From G963674685 sp963674685 (GTDB lineage: Bacteria > Lernaellota > Lernaellaia > JACKCT01): 64,000 nt of DNA. Made by a program: the position numbers and the translations under genes. Each line of letters opens with the position of its first letter. Position 1 is the first letter of the stretch. This document shows positions 44,412 through 53,877 of this stretch, in pieces. The notes beneath the pieces are model-generated. The model did no database searches. It had not been told where the DNA came from and saw nothing but the letters and a program-made list of their open reading frames with translations. The stretch covers positions 434,001-498,000 of the forward strand of contig CAXXWT010000007.1 in NCBI GenBank assembly GCA_963674685.2, in the 5' to 3' direction.

Positions 44412-47408
44412 ATGCGCTATTTAATTTCCATCGTCGTCATTGCAGCCATGGCCGTCCCGGTTGTTGCGGCGGCGGCGTTTATCGATCCGAATCTTGATAT
44501 TGAAATGGAAGCCGCAGGCGACGACTACGTTCCGGTTCTGATTTTCATGAAAGACAAAGTCGCCGTAAATGAGCTGGTTGCTTCCCTGGAAAAAGAAAAG
44601 GCGTCTTTTGCCAGAAGGCATTATGAAGTCGTTACGCAATTAAAGGAAAAATCCGCGGCGACGCAAAAAGGAATTCTGTCGGCGCTGGCCGCAAACGATG
44701 CGAAAAGCATCAGATCTTTTTGGATCGGCAACATGATCGCGGCCCGGCTTCGCCCTGTGGCGGTGGAAGCCATCGCCGCAAGAGCGGATGTCAAATCCGT
44801 CATGCTCGATCCCCCTATCGAACTGATCGAGCCCGTTTCCAAACATCCCGACACACGCGGCGTTGCGGCGGACGTGGAAATCGGCATAACCGCTACGCGG
44901 GCGCCGGAAATGTGGGCGCTGGGTTACGACGGCTCCACCGCCATCGCATGCGATCAGGATACGGGCGCCGACGGCACGCACCCCGCATTCGCCGACCGCT
45001 GGCTGGGTCTGGAAGTTCCGCCGGAGCAGGCCTGGTTCGATCCTCTGGATAACGAGACCTTTCCCACGGAAGCCACGGGCCGGGATCACGGCACGCACAC
45101 CCTGGGGACCATGGTCGGCGACGACGGCGCGGGCAATCAGATCGGAATGGCTCCGGCGGCCAAATGGATCGGCGCCAAAACCATCGACGCCGGAGGAGAT
45201 ATATTCTCCGACGCCGTCGCCGCTTTCCAGTGGGCGGCGGACCCGGACGGCAATCCGGCCACAACGGACGACGTCCCGGATGTGATCAACAACTCCTGGG
45301 GGCTTTCTCCCTGGTATTACGGCGGTTGCCTGAGCGATTTCAACGACTCCATCGACGCCGCGGAAGCGGCGGGCGTGGTGGTGATTTTCGCCGCGGGCAA
45401 CGAGGGACCGGACTCGGAAAGTCTGCGGTCGCCGGCTAATCGAATATCGACTTTAATCAATGTTTTGGCCGTGGGAGCTTTGCAGGAAGACGCCGAAACC
45501 ATCGCCGATTTCTCCAGCCGCGGACCTTCCGATTGCGACTCGTCCACCATCAAACCCGAAGTTTGCGCCGTGGGCGTCGAGGTGAGAAGCGCCATGCCCG
45601 GCGGCGATTACCAGACCATGAGCGGGACTTCCATGGCCGCCCCGCACGTCTCGGGCGCCGTTCTGCTGCTTCGTGACGCTTTCCCCGACGCTTCGCCGGA
45701 AGACATCAAGTGGGCGCTTTATATCACCGCTGTGGATCTGGGCGATCCGGGAGAGGACAATACCTACGGCCGCGGACGAATCGACGTGATGGAAGCCTAT
45801 TACTACCTTTTAAATAACCACGATTGCGACCGGGACATCGATAACTACGACAGCCAGGGCGATTGCGGCGGAAACGACTGCAACGATTACGATCCCGATA
45901 TTCATCCCGATCACGTGGAAATCTGCGGCGACAACAAGGATAACGATTGCAACGGCCTCGTCGATGCGGATGATCCGGGCGTGGATCAGTCGAATCCGGA
46001 AATCTGCGGCGACGGCAGGGACAACAATTGCAACGGCGACGTGGATTACGCGGATGCCGCCTGCGCCGCCGGCGGCCCGGACGCTTTCGGGTACACATGG
46101 GATTATTCCGAGCCCTTCGTTTGGAACGACGTGTCCGACGGATTATCCGGCCCCCACGATGATGAAGGCGTATCCGATCCCATCGATCTGGGCTTCGATT
46201 TCGCCTTTTACGGCGAGTATCTCGATTTGGCGCGCGTGACGACCAACGGCCACATCACCTTCGCCGATGAGACCCACTGGCAGGTGTATTGCGACGAAAG
46301 CCAGTTCTATCTCAATTCCATTGCCGGATTGTGGCTGGACCTGGCGAATTATTACTCGGGCGAAATTTATTACAAAACCGTCGGCGAGGCGCCGAACAGA
46401 AGTTTCGTCGCGCAATGGGACGAGGTCCCCACGTACTATGACGACAGCAATACCGGGACGTTTCAGGTCGTCCTGGAAGAAGGCACAAACGACGTCATCG
46501 TTTATATCGACGACGGATACGTGGATAAACTGAGCAATATTTTCATCCGCGGCACTCAGGACGGTCATTATTTGAGTTCTCATTGCGGCGAATTCATGCC
46601 GGAAAACGGCATGGCCGTTCGGTTCAAATACCCGGACGAAGCCCACTGCGCGGGTTGCTGGATCGACGGCATGTGCTATGCCGACGGCGCTGCAAAGTTT
46701 CATGATCCCTGTCTGATTTGCGATCTCGATCAAAGCTCGGACAGTTGGAGCAACAATGTGGACGGTCTTTCCTGCGACGACGGCGTGTGGTGCAACGGCG
46801 ACGACCAATGCGCAAGCGGTGTTTGTTCGACGCACGACGGCGATCCGTGCGGCGACGACGGTACGTGGTGCAACGGCGAGGAATATTGCGACGAGGACGC
46901 CGATTCCTGCAAGCGTCAAAACGCTCCGGATTGTTCCGACGACGGGGTTTGGTGCAACGGCGAAGAATATTGCGATGAGAATAACGACGAATGCAGTCAT
47001 AAGAATGCTCCGGAATGCCCCGACGACGGCCTTTTTTGCAACGGCGCAGAGTTTTGCGACGAAGAGAACCGGGACTGCGGGGTGAAAGATATCCCCGACT
47101 GTTCCGACGACGGCCTTTGGTGCAACGGCGAGGAATTTTGCGACGAGGAAAATGACGAGTGCGGTCGATGGGGCGCCCTGGAATGCCCCGACGACGGCGT
47201 CTGGTGCAACGGCGAGGAAGCTTGCGACGAGCAGTCAAAGAACTGCGCCAACAGCGGCAATCCGTGCGGGGAAGATCAGCAGTGCGACGAGGAATACCAG
47301 GAGTGCGTCAATCCGGGCGACGACGATTCCGCCAATGACGACGACATCGCCGGCGACGATGACGACGATGACGATTCAAGCGACGGAAGCAGCTGTTCCT
47401 TCATATAA
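44412..47408 (+). CDS. Secreted subtilisin-like (S8) protease with MopE-type and Cys-rich repeats and Asp-rich C-terminus
   Basis: 998 residues. ATG 44412 begins a signal peptide (MRYLISIVVIAAMAVPVVAA). An I9-like propeptide follows to about residue 140. The S8 domain carries Asp in ACDQDTGADGTHP, His in GRDHGTHTLGTMVG, Asn in INNSWG and Ser in MSGTSMAAPHVSGAV, so the triad is complete. Next come two metal-binding MopE-type repeats (NDCNDYDPDIHPD, EICGDNKDNDCNGLVD), then a ~170-residue beta domain. About seven Cys-rich repeats of the form DDGVWCNGEEYCDE follow, and a terminal Asp tract ending SSCSFI. An earlier frame start at 44265 would include the leader hairpin and is rejected. Confidence 0.92.
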   Translation: MRYLISIVVIAAMAVPVVAAAAFIDPNLDIEMEAAGDDYVPVLIFMKDKVAVNELVASLEKEKASFARRHYEVVTQLKEKSAATQKGILSALAANDAKSIRSFWIGNMIAARLRPVAVEAIAARADVKSVMLDPPIELIEPVSKHPDTRGVAADVEIGITATRAPEMWALGYDGSTAIACDQDTGADGTHPAFADRWLGLEVPPEQAWFDPLDNETFPTEATGRDHGTHTLGTMVGDDGAGNQIGMAPAAKWIGAKTIDAGGDIFSDAVAAFQWAADPDGNPATTDDVPDVINNSWGLSPWYYGGCLSDFNDSIDAAEAAGVVVIFAAGNEGPDSESLRSPANRISTLINVLAVGALQEDAETIADFSSRGPSDCDSSTIKPEVCAVGVEVRSAMPGGDYQTMSGTSMAAPHVSGAVLLLRDAFPDASPEDIKWALYITAVDLGDPGEDNTYGRGRIDVMEAYYYLLNNHDCDRDIDNYDSQGDCGGNDCNDYDPDIHPDHVEICGDNKDNDCNGLVDADDPGVDQSNPEICGDGRDNNCNGDVDYADAACAAGGPDAFGYTWDYSEPFVWNDVSDGLSGPHDDEGVSDPIDLGFDFAFYGEYLDLARVTTNGHITFADETHWQVYCDESQFYLNSIAGLWLDLANYYSGEIYYKTVGEAPNRSFVAQWDEVPTYYDDSNTGTFQVVLEEGTNDVIVYIDDGYVDKLSNIFIRGTQDGHYLSSHCGEFMPENGMAVRFKYPDEAHCAGCWIDGMCYADGAAKFHDPCLICDLDQSSDSWSNNVDGLSCDDGVWCNGDDQCASGVCSTHDGDPCGDDGTWCNGEEYCDEDADSCKRQNAPDCSDDGVWCNGEEYCDENNDECSHKNAPECPDDGLFCNGAEFCDEENRDCGVKDIPDCSDDGLWCNGEEFCDEENDECGRWGALECPDDGVWCNGEEACDEQSKNCANSGNPCGEDQQCDEEYQECVNPGDDDSANDDDIAGDDDDDDDSSDGSSCSFI

Positions 47409-47613
47409 TCAAATAATGCTCATGGCAGCGCATGGACAAGTCGTATGCGAGCGACAGCGAGCATAAGCTTGTCCGTGCCACTCGCATGCGATGCTTTTTA
47501 CGATACCGATGTTGAACATTCTTCAGTGACTTCCTCAATTATCTTCTCGGATTTTTCTTGACGCGGGATATGAAATGGGCCAAGCAATGAAGAAAGCTTC
47601 GGCTTTTTAAAGG

Positions 47614-47651
47614 CAGGATTTCACCTGATTTCCAGGATTTCACCTGATTTC
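47614..47651 (+). repeat. 19-bp tandem duplication
   Basis: CAGGATTTCACCTGATTTC occurs twice in immediate succession (47614-47632, 47633-47651). The 283-bp gap also contains an imperfect inverted repeat with GGACAAG and CTTGTCC near 47430-47480; I see no gene. Confidence 0.85.
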
Positions 47652-47691
47652 ATGGTTTTATGAAATCTTTATCGAGGGAGTATTCGAATAA

Positions 47692-49176
47692 ATGCGCAAA
47701 TCAACTCTTCAAATTCTGCTTATGGCCCTGGCTCTGACGACGCTGATCGGAATGGCATACGGAGCGGATATGAATTTCTGGAAAGTGGTCTACACGGAAA
47801 GCTCCACGGAAGGCGGATCATCCGGTTCGGCGCTTTTAAATGACGAGTTGCAAATCACCGGACAGCTCACCGGCGGCAACGCCTCCTGCAGCTCCGTCAA
47901 CAATCCTTACTACTACGATGTGTTCGGAAAATTCAGCGCTTCCTGGGATCTGGGCATATCCGACTATCTGGGCGACGCAAAAAAGTCCGCCCAGGTCAAA
48001 TCCGTCCCCGCGCTGAAATCGCCCATGGCAATCCATAAGGCTCCCGGACCGATCACGGCGCCGGGTCTTTCTCTCAAGGCGCCGTTCAATCCCGTCAACG
48101 CCCTGGTGATTTCCGACGCCCGAATTACCGAAGCCCGCCGGGATTTCGACGATCAGGACGCGGCTTCCGGCAAGCGCAAGGTCGTGGGCGCGCATATGGA
48201 AATACCGGGATTCAGCAGCCTCACCTGGGAAAAAATTACCGACGCAAGCGGAAATCAATCCTGGCGCACGGCCGTCAAGGCTCCCGGCGCGAAAGCCCTG
48301 CGGCTGCATTTTATAAAATTCAAGCCCGGCGAAGACGATACGGTCATTGTTTACGATGGCGCTTTTACCGCGAAATCGGCCCATCGCGTCAAACCCACGC
48401 GCACCGCGACCACCGACGATTTCTGGGGTCCGATCACGATGGGCGAAGTCGTTTTTCTGGAAGTCGTGACGGAATCATCCGAGGCTCCGGAAATCGTGGT
48501 GGATAAGATCAGCTACGCCTTCAAGGATCTGTTCGGCGGCGACGATTTTCTCAAAGTCGGCGGCTGCTACGAGGATCCGAACTGCTACACCGGCTGGGAA
48601 GTGGCGAGGCAGGGCGTCGGCCAGATGACTTTCGAATACGGAGACGGAATGGCGGTTTGCACCGGCTCTCTCATCAGAGACATCGAAGGAAGCTACGAGC
48701 CTTTTTTTTTCTCGGCAAGGCACTGTTTTCATGATCAGGAAGCGGCCGACAGCCTGATCGTTACCTTTTTCTGGTACACGAACGGCTGCGGCGGCGCCGT
48801 TGATCAGTGGCAGGATGTGACGACTTATACTCAAGGATCCGAGATCCTCGCATACTCCAGCCAGACGGATTTTCTCCTGCTGCGCCTCGATGTCGATAAT
48901 CAGCATCCTCTGCCTGACGGAGCCGTATTTTTAGGCTGGGACGCCAATGAGAATTATGAGTTAAACGACACGATTTCCGTTCTTCACCATCCCGCCGGAA
49001 CGCATATGCGCCTATCCTTCGGCTACATCAGCGGCGAATCCGACGGCAGCGAAGTCGACCTGGGCGATGACGACGATGATTATACCGGCGACGACGATGA
49101 CGACTATGCGCCGTATCGCGATTCCGGCGATGACGACGACGATGAATGCGGAATTTTCTGCGGCGGATTAGTGTAG
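47692..49176 (+). CDS. S1 lysyl-endopeptidase-like protease with permuted catalytic order
   Basis: 494 residues. The signal peptide (MRKSTLQILLMALALTTLIG) ends near residue 25. The next ~65 residues are what normally forms the END of a lysyl-endopeptidase-type domain: TEGGSSGSALLNDELQITGQ with nucleophile Ser44, then a GGNASCSS and FGKFSASWD stretch. A propeptide-like region (residues ~90-310) follows. The normal front of the domain is at the C-terminus: CTGSLIRD, SARHC with His344, TDFLLLRL with Asp393, and HHPAGTHM. It ends in Asp-rich repeats and CGIFCGGLV. All three triad residues exist but in the order S-H-D instead of H-D-S. No frameshift is visible. Confidence 0.85.
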   Translation: MRKSTLQILLMALALTTLIGMAYGADMNFWKVVYTESSTEGGSSGSALLNDELQITGQLTGGNASCSSVNNPYYYDVFGKFSASWDLGISDYLGDAKKSAQVKSVPALKSPMAIHKAPGPITAPGLSLKAPFNPVNALVISDARITEARRDFDDQDAASGKRKVVGAHMEIPGFSSLTWEKITDASGNQSWRTAVKAPGAKALRLHFIKFKPGEDDTVIVYDGAFTAKSAHRVKPTRTATTDDFWGPITMGEVVFLEVVTESSEAPEIVVDKISYAFKDLFGGDDFLKVGGCYEDPNCYTGWEVARQGVGQMTFEYGDGMAVCTGSLIRDIEGSYEPFFFSARHCFHDQEAADSLIVTFFWYTNGCGGAVDQWQDVTTYTQGSEILAYSSQTDFLLLRLDVDNQHPLPDGAVFLGWDANENYELNDTISVLHHPAGTHMRLSFGYISGESDGSEVDLGDDDDDYTGDDDDDYAPYRDSGDDDDDECGIFCGGLV

Positions 49177-49236
49177 CGCCAAAACCATGCGGATGTGCGG
49201 TATCCCGGCGTCCATGAACTGCTTGCCTTCTTACGC
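49168..49236 (-). pseudogene. GNAT acetyltransferase 3'-terminal remnant
   Basis: On the minus strand the frame reads EGKQFMDAGIPHIRMVLALH and stops, overlapping the end of the S1 protease gene. It parallels the end of the intact GNAT at 51155 (EGKEFMDAGIPHVRMKL), with 24 identical bases (GTGCGGTATCCCGGCGTCCA...). Just upstream in frame is a TAA, so only this tail remains. It marks the left border of the AAA/DUF4276 cassette. Confidence 0.7.
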
Positions 49237-49423
49237 GAAAAAAACATGAATAAGAAATGTAATAATTTTAATGGAAATTTCGAATTGACATGAGTTTTAG
49301 CGCCGAATAACTTATCATGAAAAGTATTGGGCGGTTGCGACGATTTATAGTGACGAAATTCATTGGCGGCCGTAAAGAACTTCTCCAATAGGGTCGTCTT
49401 TTCGCGGATGGGTGGAATTGAAC

Positions 49424-50599
49424 ATGCAGATCGAAACACTTGAAATTCGAAACTATCGCCTGTTCCGCGACGCAAAGCTGTCGAATCTACCGCAGATGAC
49501 GATCGTCGTCGGCACGAATGGCTCAGGAAAATCAACTCTTTTCGATGTTTTCAGCTTTCTTAAAGAAGCATTGACTCAAAATGTCGCCGCCGCCATCGCC
49601 AGAAGGGGCGGATTTCGCGAACTCGTAAGTCGGGGGGAGTCAGGCCCAATTGCCATCACCATCAAGTTTCGGGAGAGCAGTGGCCGTCTTGCGACGTATC
49701 AGCTTGAGATCTCAGAGGATGCGGGACGCCCGGTTGTTCAGCGGGAGGTTTTAAAGTTCCGGCGCGGTCAATATGGTCAACCATGGCATTTCGTGGATTT
49801 CTCTTGCGGGCGCGGCGTGGCGATTACGAATGAATCGGCATACGGCCAGGAAGGCGCCGAGGCTGAGCGTAAAGAACACGTCCTCGATGATCCCAGTGTA
49901 CTAGCGATTAAAGGGCTGGGGCAATTTAAAGAGTTTCGCGTGGTCTCCGAGTTTCGAAACCTGATCGAGAACTGGCACATCTCCAATTTTCACATCAACG
50001 ACGCCCGGCCGAGCGCCGAAGCGGGCTACGCGGAGCATCTTTCTTCAAAAGGCGACAACATTGCGCAGGTCGCGCAATATCTTTTTGAAAACCAACCGGA
50101 ACGCTTTAATCGGGTTTTGCAGGTTATGAGTGAGCGCGTTCCCGGAATGAGCCGGGTTGAAGCAAAACCGACGGAGGATGGGCGGCTTGTTTTACGGTTT
50201 CAAGACGGTAGCTTCAAAGATCCGTTCATCGCGCGATATGTTTCCGATGGAACGATTAAAATGTTCGCCTATCTGGTTCTTCTTTATGATCCGAAACCAC
50301 ATCCGTTATTGGCCGTGGAGGAACCTGAAAACCAACTTTATCCGGAGCTTCTCCATGAACTGGTCGAAGAATTCCGCGATTACGCCAGACGCGGAGGTCA
50401 GGTATTTGTCTCCACGCACTCGCCTGATTTCCTAAACGGATCGAAGCTCGAAGAGATATATTGGCTCGTCAAAGAGCAAGGATTTACAACCGTACGCCGG
50501 GCTTCGGACAGTGAAACATTGCAAAACCTAATCCATGAAGGGGATTTACCGGGCGCGCTCTGGAAGCAGGGTCTTTTTGAAGGAGTAGGACTAAAGTGA
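49424..50599 (+). CDS. AAA-family (RecF/OLD-like) ATPase
   Basis: 391 residues. ATG 49424 (MQIETLEIRNYRLF) is a typical start for this family; GTG 49412 is possible. P-loop VVGTNGSGKSTLFDVF, Walker B/signature region LLAVEEPENQLYPELLHEL and H-loop VFVSTHSPDFLNG are present, with a ~200-residue insertion between them. It is of the AAA_21/OLD-like class found in defence systems (OLD, PARIS AriA). Its Toprim nuclease is not fused; the next gene probably supplies it. The stop overlaps that gene's GTG by four bases. Confidence 0.9.
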   Translation: MQIETLEIRNYRLFRDAKLSNLPQMTIVVGTNGSGKSTLFDVFSFLKEALTQNVAAAIARRGGFRELVSRGESGPIAITIKFRESSGRLATYQLEISEDAGRPVVQREVLKFRRGQYGQPWHFVDFSCGRGVAITNESAYGQEGAEAERKEHVLDDPSVLAIKGLGQFKEFRVVSEFRNLIENWHISNFHINDARPSAEAGYAEHLSSKGDNIAQVAQYLFENQPERFNRVLQVMSERVPGMSRVEAKPTEDGRLVLRFQDGSFKDPFIARYVSDGTIKMFAYLVLLYDPKPHPLLAVEEPENQLYPELLHELVEEFRDYARRGGQVFVSTHSPDFLNGSKLEEIYWLVKEQGFTTVRRASDSETLQNLIHEGDLPGALWKQGLFEGVGLK

Positions 50600-51153
50600 G
50601 CCGCATTGTATTTCTATTGGAGGAATACTCCATGAAGATCCTGCTGGACGGACTCCTTCCGAGATTATTTCCGGGATTGAAATTTCTGTGCGTTCCTCAC
50701 GAGGGCAAACAGGATCTGGAAAAAAGCGTTCCGAGGAAAATACGGGCATGGCGCGAACCTGGAGTGCGATTTGTGGTATTGCGTGACAACGATAGCGCAG
50801 ATTGCCGCGCCGTAAAAAATCGTCTGGCAACATTATGCCGAACCGCCGGAAGAGATGATTCGTTAGTAAGAATCGTCTGCCAGGAACTCGAAGCATGGTA
50901 TTTTGGAGATCCGGAAGCTCTTGCAGAGGCTTACGCCAAAGACCGATTGGCGGAAATAGGATCCAAGACGGCCTATCGGAATCCCGACGCAATAATTCGA
51001 CCTTCGGAGCAAATAATAAAGCTGATTCCGGAATTCCAGAAAGTATCCGGCGCTCGATTCATGTCGAAACTGCTGTCGCGTGAACGAAACAAGTCACGAA
51101 GTTTTCACGCGCTGTTGGAAGGCATTGATCATTTGTTTTTGACTTTACGGTAA
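50596..51153 (+). CDS. DUF4276 (Toprim-like) protein, partner of AAA ATPase
   Basis: 185 residues, GTG start at 50596 overlapping the ATPase stop (GTGA). Conserved Toprim-like elements are IVFLLEEYSMKILLDGLL (metal Glu) and VVLRDNDSADC (DxD). CQELEAWYFGDPEAL is the DUF4276 signature. Together with the ATPase it resembles two-gene defence modules where an ATPase sensor controls a Toprim effector nuclease; that function is inferred. Confidence 0.88.
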   Translation: MSRIVFLLEEYSMKILLDGLLPRLFPGLKFLCVPHEGKQDLEKSVPRKIRAWREPGVRFVVLRDNDSADCRAVKNRLATLCRTAGRDDSLVRIVCQELEAWYFGDPEALAEAYAKDRLAEIGSKTAYRNPDAIIRPSEQIIKLIPEFQKVSGARFMSKLLSRERNKSRSFHALLEGIDHLFLTLR

Positions 51154-51154
51154 T

Positions 51155-51604
51155 TCAAGTTTTATTTTCATCATTGAAATTCAACTTCATGCGCACGTGC
51201 GGTATCCCGGCGTCCATGAATTCTTTACCTTCCCCCACGAAATCGAGTTTGGCGTAAAATTCCGTCACCTGGATTTGCGCGTCGACGATGACCTTTTCGG
51301 CGCCTTCTTCGCGAGCCCAATCGATGACTTTTCTCATCATCGCGGCGCCGATCCCCCGTTTGCGATAATCTTTACAAACCGCCACGCGTCCCACTTTCAC
51401 GCAATCATCCGTCGTGAACCAGCGCAGCGTTCCGATCACCTCGCCTTCATGCAGCGCGGCCAGATGCCGCGCCTCGCCGTCCCGGCCGTCCATTTCTTCA
51501 TCCAGCGGCACACCCTGTTCGTCCACGAAAGCCTTGAGGCGAACCTTCGTCATGCCGTCGCGGTAAGGACCGTCAAATCGCGTGAAGATGTATTCAATGG
51601 TCAT
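51155..51604 (-). CDS. GNAT-family N-acetyltransferase
   Basis: 149 residues. Acetyl-CoA binding is in VGRVAVCKDYRKRGIGAAMM (V-x-R/Q-x-x-G-x-G/A) and DAQIQVTEFYAKLDFVGEG is the C-terminal half. It resembles ElaA/YjcF-like small acetyltransferases that begin with DGxY..R..V-F..EQGVP (here LKAFVDEQGVPLDEE). The substrate is unknown. It converges on the DUF4276 gene with one base between stops, and its 3' end is echoed at 49168-49236. Confidence 0.9.
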   Translation of the reverse strand: MTIEYIFTRFDGPYRDGMTKVRLKAFVDEQGVPLDEEMDGRDGEARHLAALHEGEVIGTLRWFTTDDCVKVGRVAVCKDYRKRGIGAAMMRKVIDWAREEGAEKVIVDAQIQVTEFYAKLDFVGEGKEFMDAGIPHVRMKLNFNDENKT

Positions 51605-51619
51605 GAAAACTCGTTGCGA

Positions 51620-53650
51620 TCACCAGTTTGTCGGATATTTTTCAATGATGAAAAGCCCGTTGTCGTCGTCGGTCACGTACAGGTAGTTATCTCCGATGAA
51701 AAGTCCGTGGGTATAACCGTTCGTATCCAGCCGATCCAGATATGACGGACTGGAATAATTGCTCACATTTACAACCGTCACGCCCGAACCGTAATCGGTC
51801 ATATAGGCGTACGAGCCGGCTTTCGCCACGTCGTTGGTAAAGCTGCTGGCATCGTGATATCCGCCCGTATATTCCGGGGCAAATCCGAAAACATCGAAAA
51901 TTTTCATACCGGACATGCCGTCGGCCAAGAAGACATATTCTCCGGTGACATAAACTTTGTCTGCGTCTCCGGTAACGTACTCCCAAACTTGAATGGGATT
52001 ACCTGGATCGTCTACATCGATGATGCGCAGTCCGTCGCTTCCCACGGCGAGTACGGCGTAGATCACACCATCTTGTTCCGTGACCGTGACGCCGTTAGCG
52101 TATCCCCCGGGATCCAGGTCCGATACATAAGCCGGGGAGTTGGGATTGGCGACGTTCACAATCGTCAATCCCCTTCCACCCGTGGCCATGTATGCATAAT
52201 CACCCAAAACTTCAACGTCATGGCAGGATTGCCCGTCATCGAGATAAGAATCGACGTATTGAATATCCTCGGGATTCGATACGTTAAATATATGGATGCC
52301 GTCTCCGATATTCGGATCGGCGATGTACGCGTAGCTTCCCTTGACGTCGATTCCCTTGTACGTGCGGTCATTGAACGCGTCGGTTTGGACGGGATCGGCC
52401 GGATCGGAGATGTCGGCGATGTAAAAGCCGTGTTCGCCGTTGGCGATATATGCGTAATCGCCGACCACGACCACATCCCGCGCGTCGTCGGCATTAGGAA
52501 ACTGCCCGACGATAGGATTCGGATTCACCGTAATGTAATCTGTTTTCGTTTCAGTATTATTTCCGGCCTCGTTGGCGACGGTCAGGGAAACGGTGTAGGC
52601 CCCCACGTTTTCATAAGTAATCGTCGGATCTTCTTCGCTGCTCGTCCGGCCGTCTCCAAACGTCCAGGCATAAGAAGTGATGGGGCAGTTGCTGGCGCTG
52701 CCGTCATGAAAATCCACTTCAAAAGGCGTGCGGCTTTCCCGCGGATTAGCGCTGAAATCGGCATCGGGGATGCTGCACTGAGCGCTGATGTAATTGTTAC
52801 GCGTAAACGTGTCAAAACCGCCGGCAGTCGTAACCGTCAAAGAAACATTGAAAGTTCCGCTGGTCGTATAAGTATGCTGAGGATCCGATTCGGTGCTGCT
52901 TTGGCCGTCTCCGAAATCCCAGGAATAAGACGCTCCGTTGCAGTGCGTGGCGCTTAAATTTTCAAACTGCACGGAAAGAGGAACGGCCCCGCCTGTCGTA
53001 TCCGAGTCGAAGTTCGCCGTCGGCGTTGGACAGGTCGCGGCAACGTAATCGACCTTTTCCTCAGTGTCCCATCCCCCGGCGTTTGTAACTGTCAAAGACA
53101 CCGTAAAACTTCCTCCCACGTCAAATTGATGCGCGGGCTCGGGAACATCGCTGGTGTGACCATCGCCGAAGTCCCATTGCCAGTCTGTAATTTCACAGCC
53201 TCGCGCCGGAGCCTGGCTTTCGTCCGTAAAAGCCACGGTTAACGGCGCCGTTCCCGTTCTGGGGGCTGCGCTGAACGCCGCAACAGGACCGTCGCAATCA
53301 TCGTCCACATCATCGTCAACGTCGTCATCGACGTCATCGTCAACGTCGTCGTCAACATCATCATCCACGTCATCGTTGATATCGTCATTGACATCGTCGT
53401 TGATGTCATCATCCGCGTCATCGTCGATGTCGTCGTCAACATCATCATCCACGTCATCGTTGATATCGTCGTTCATGTCGTCATCGGCGTCGTCATTCAC
53501 GTCATCGTTCATGTCGTCATCGGCGTCGTCATTCACGTCGTCGTCGACTTCCTGACCGGGATCGCTGTCATCGTCATCGCCGCCATCGAGGCAGGCGGTC
53601 GAAAAAGACATCGACAAAATCAGCAAACAAACAAAAACACATTTACCCAT
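51620..53650 (-). CDS. Asp-rich PKD and LVIVD-propeller lipoprotein
   Basis: 676 residues. The lipobox FSTAC is followed by a ~100-residue tract of Asp with Asn, Val, Met and Ile in the pattern DDDVNDD, the longest in the window. Three PKD domains follow (WDFGDGHTSDVPEPAHQF, SWDFGDGQSSTESDPQHTY, AWTFGDGRTSSEEDPTITY). About seven LVIVD-type beta-propeller blades (GDYAYIANGEHGFYIADISD) make up the rest. Likely a surface-displayed binding protein held away from the membrane by the acidic stalk. Ends 16 bp before the GNAT start in the same direction. Confidence 0.88.
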   Translation of the reverse strand: MGKCVFVCLLILSMSFSTACLDGGDDDDSDPGQEVDDDVNDDADDDMNDDVNDDADDDMNDDINDDVDDDVDDDIDDDADDDINDDVNDDINDDVDDDVDDDVDDDVDDDVDDDVDDDCDGPVAAFSAAPRTGTAPLTVAFTDESQAPARGCEITDWQWDFGDGHTSDVPEPAHQFDVGGSFTVSLTVTNAGGWDTEEKVDYVAATCPTPTANFDSDTTGGAVPLSVQFENLSATHCNGASYSWDFGDGQSSTESDPQHTYTTSGTFNVSLTVTTAGGFDTFTRNNYISAQCSIPDADFSANPRESRTPFEVDFHDGSASNCPITSYAWTFGDGRTSSEEDPTITYENVGAYTVSLTVANEAGNNTETKTDYITVNPNPIVGQFPNADDARDVVVVGDYAYIANGEHGFYIADISDPADPVQTDAFNDRTYKGIDVKGSYAYIADPNIGDGIHIFNVSNPEDIQYVDSYLDDGQSCHDVEVLGDYAYMATGGRGLTIVNVANPNSPAYVSDLDPGGYANGVTVTEQDGVIYAVLAVGSDGLRIIDVDDPGNPIQVWEYVTGDADKVYVTGEYVFLADGMSGMKIFDVFGFAPEYTGGYHDASSFTNDVAKAGSYAYMTDYGSGVTVVNVSNYSSPSYLDRLDTNGYTHGLFIGDNYLYVTDDDNGLFIIEKYPTNW

Positions 53651-53877
53651 GAGCTTTTCTCCTATACGTGGACGCTTCGAGCAACGCGTGATGGTAAAAC
53701 AGAGACTTGGCGCGCGTCAATCCGAGTGAAAATCTGATCAACCCTGATGCGAAAAATTTCATTTCCTTCATGACAAGGGCGCAAGTAAATTGTATGATGG
53801 CAAGACCGCGTTCGAAAAATTTTACAACCTGTTGAAACGAAGCGCCGGGTGGGGCGCTAAAGCAAGGGGGAAAATCC

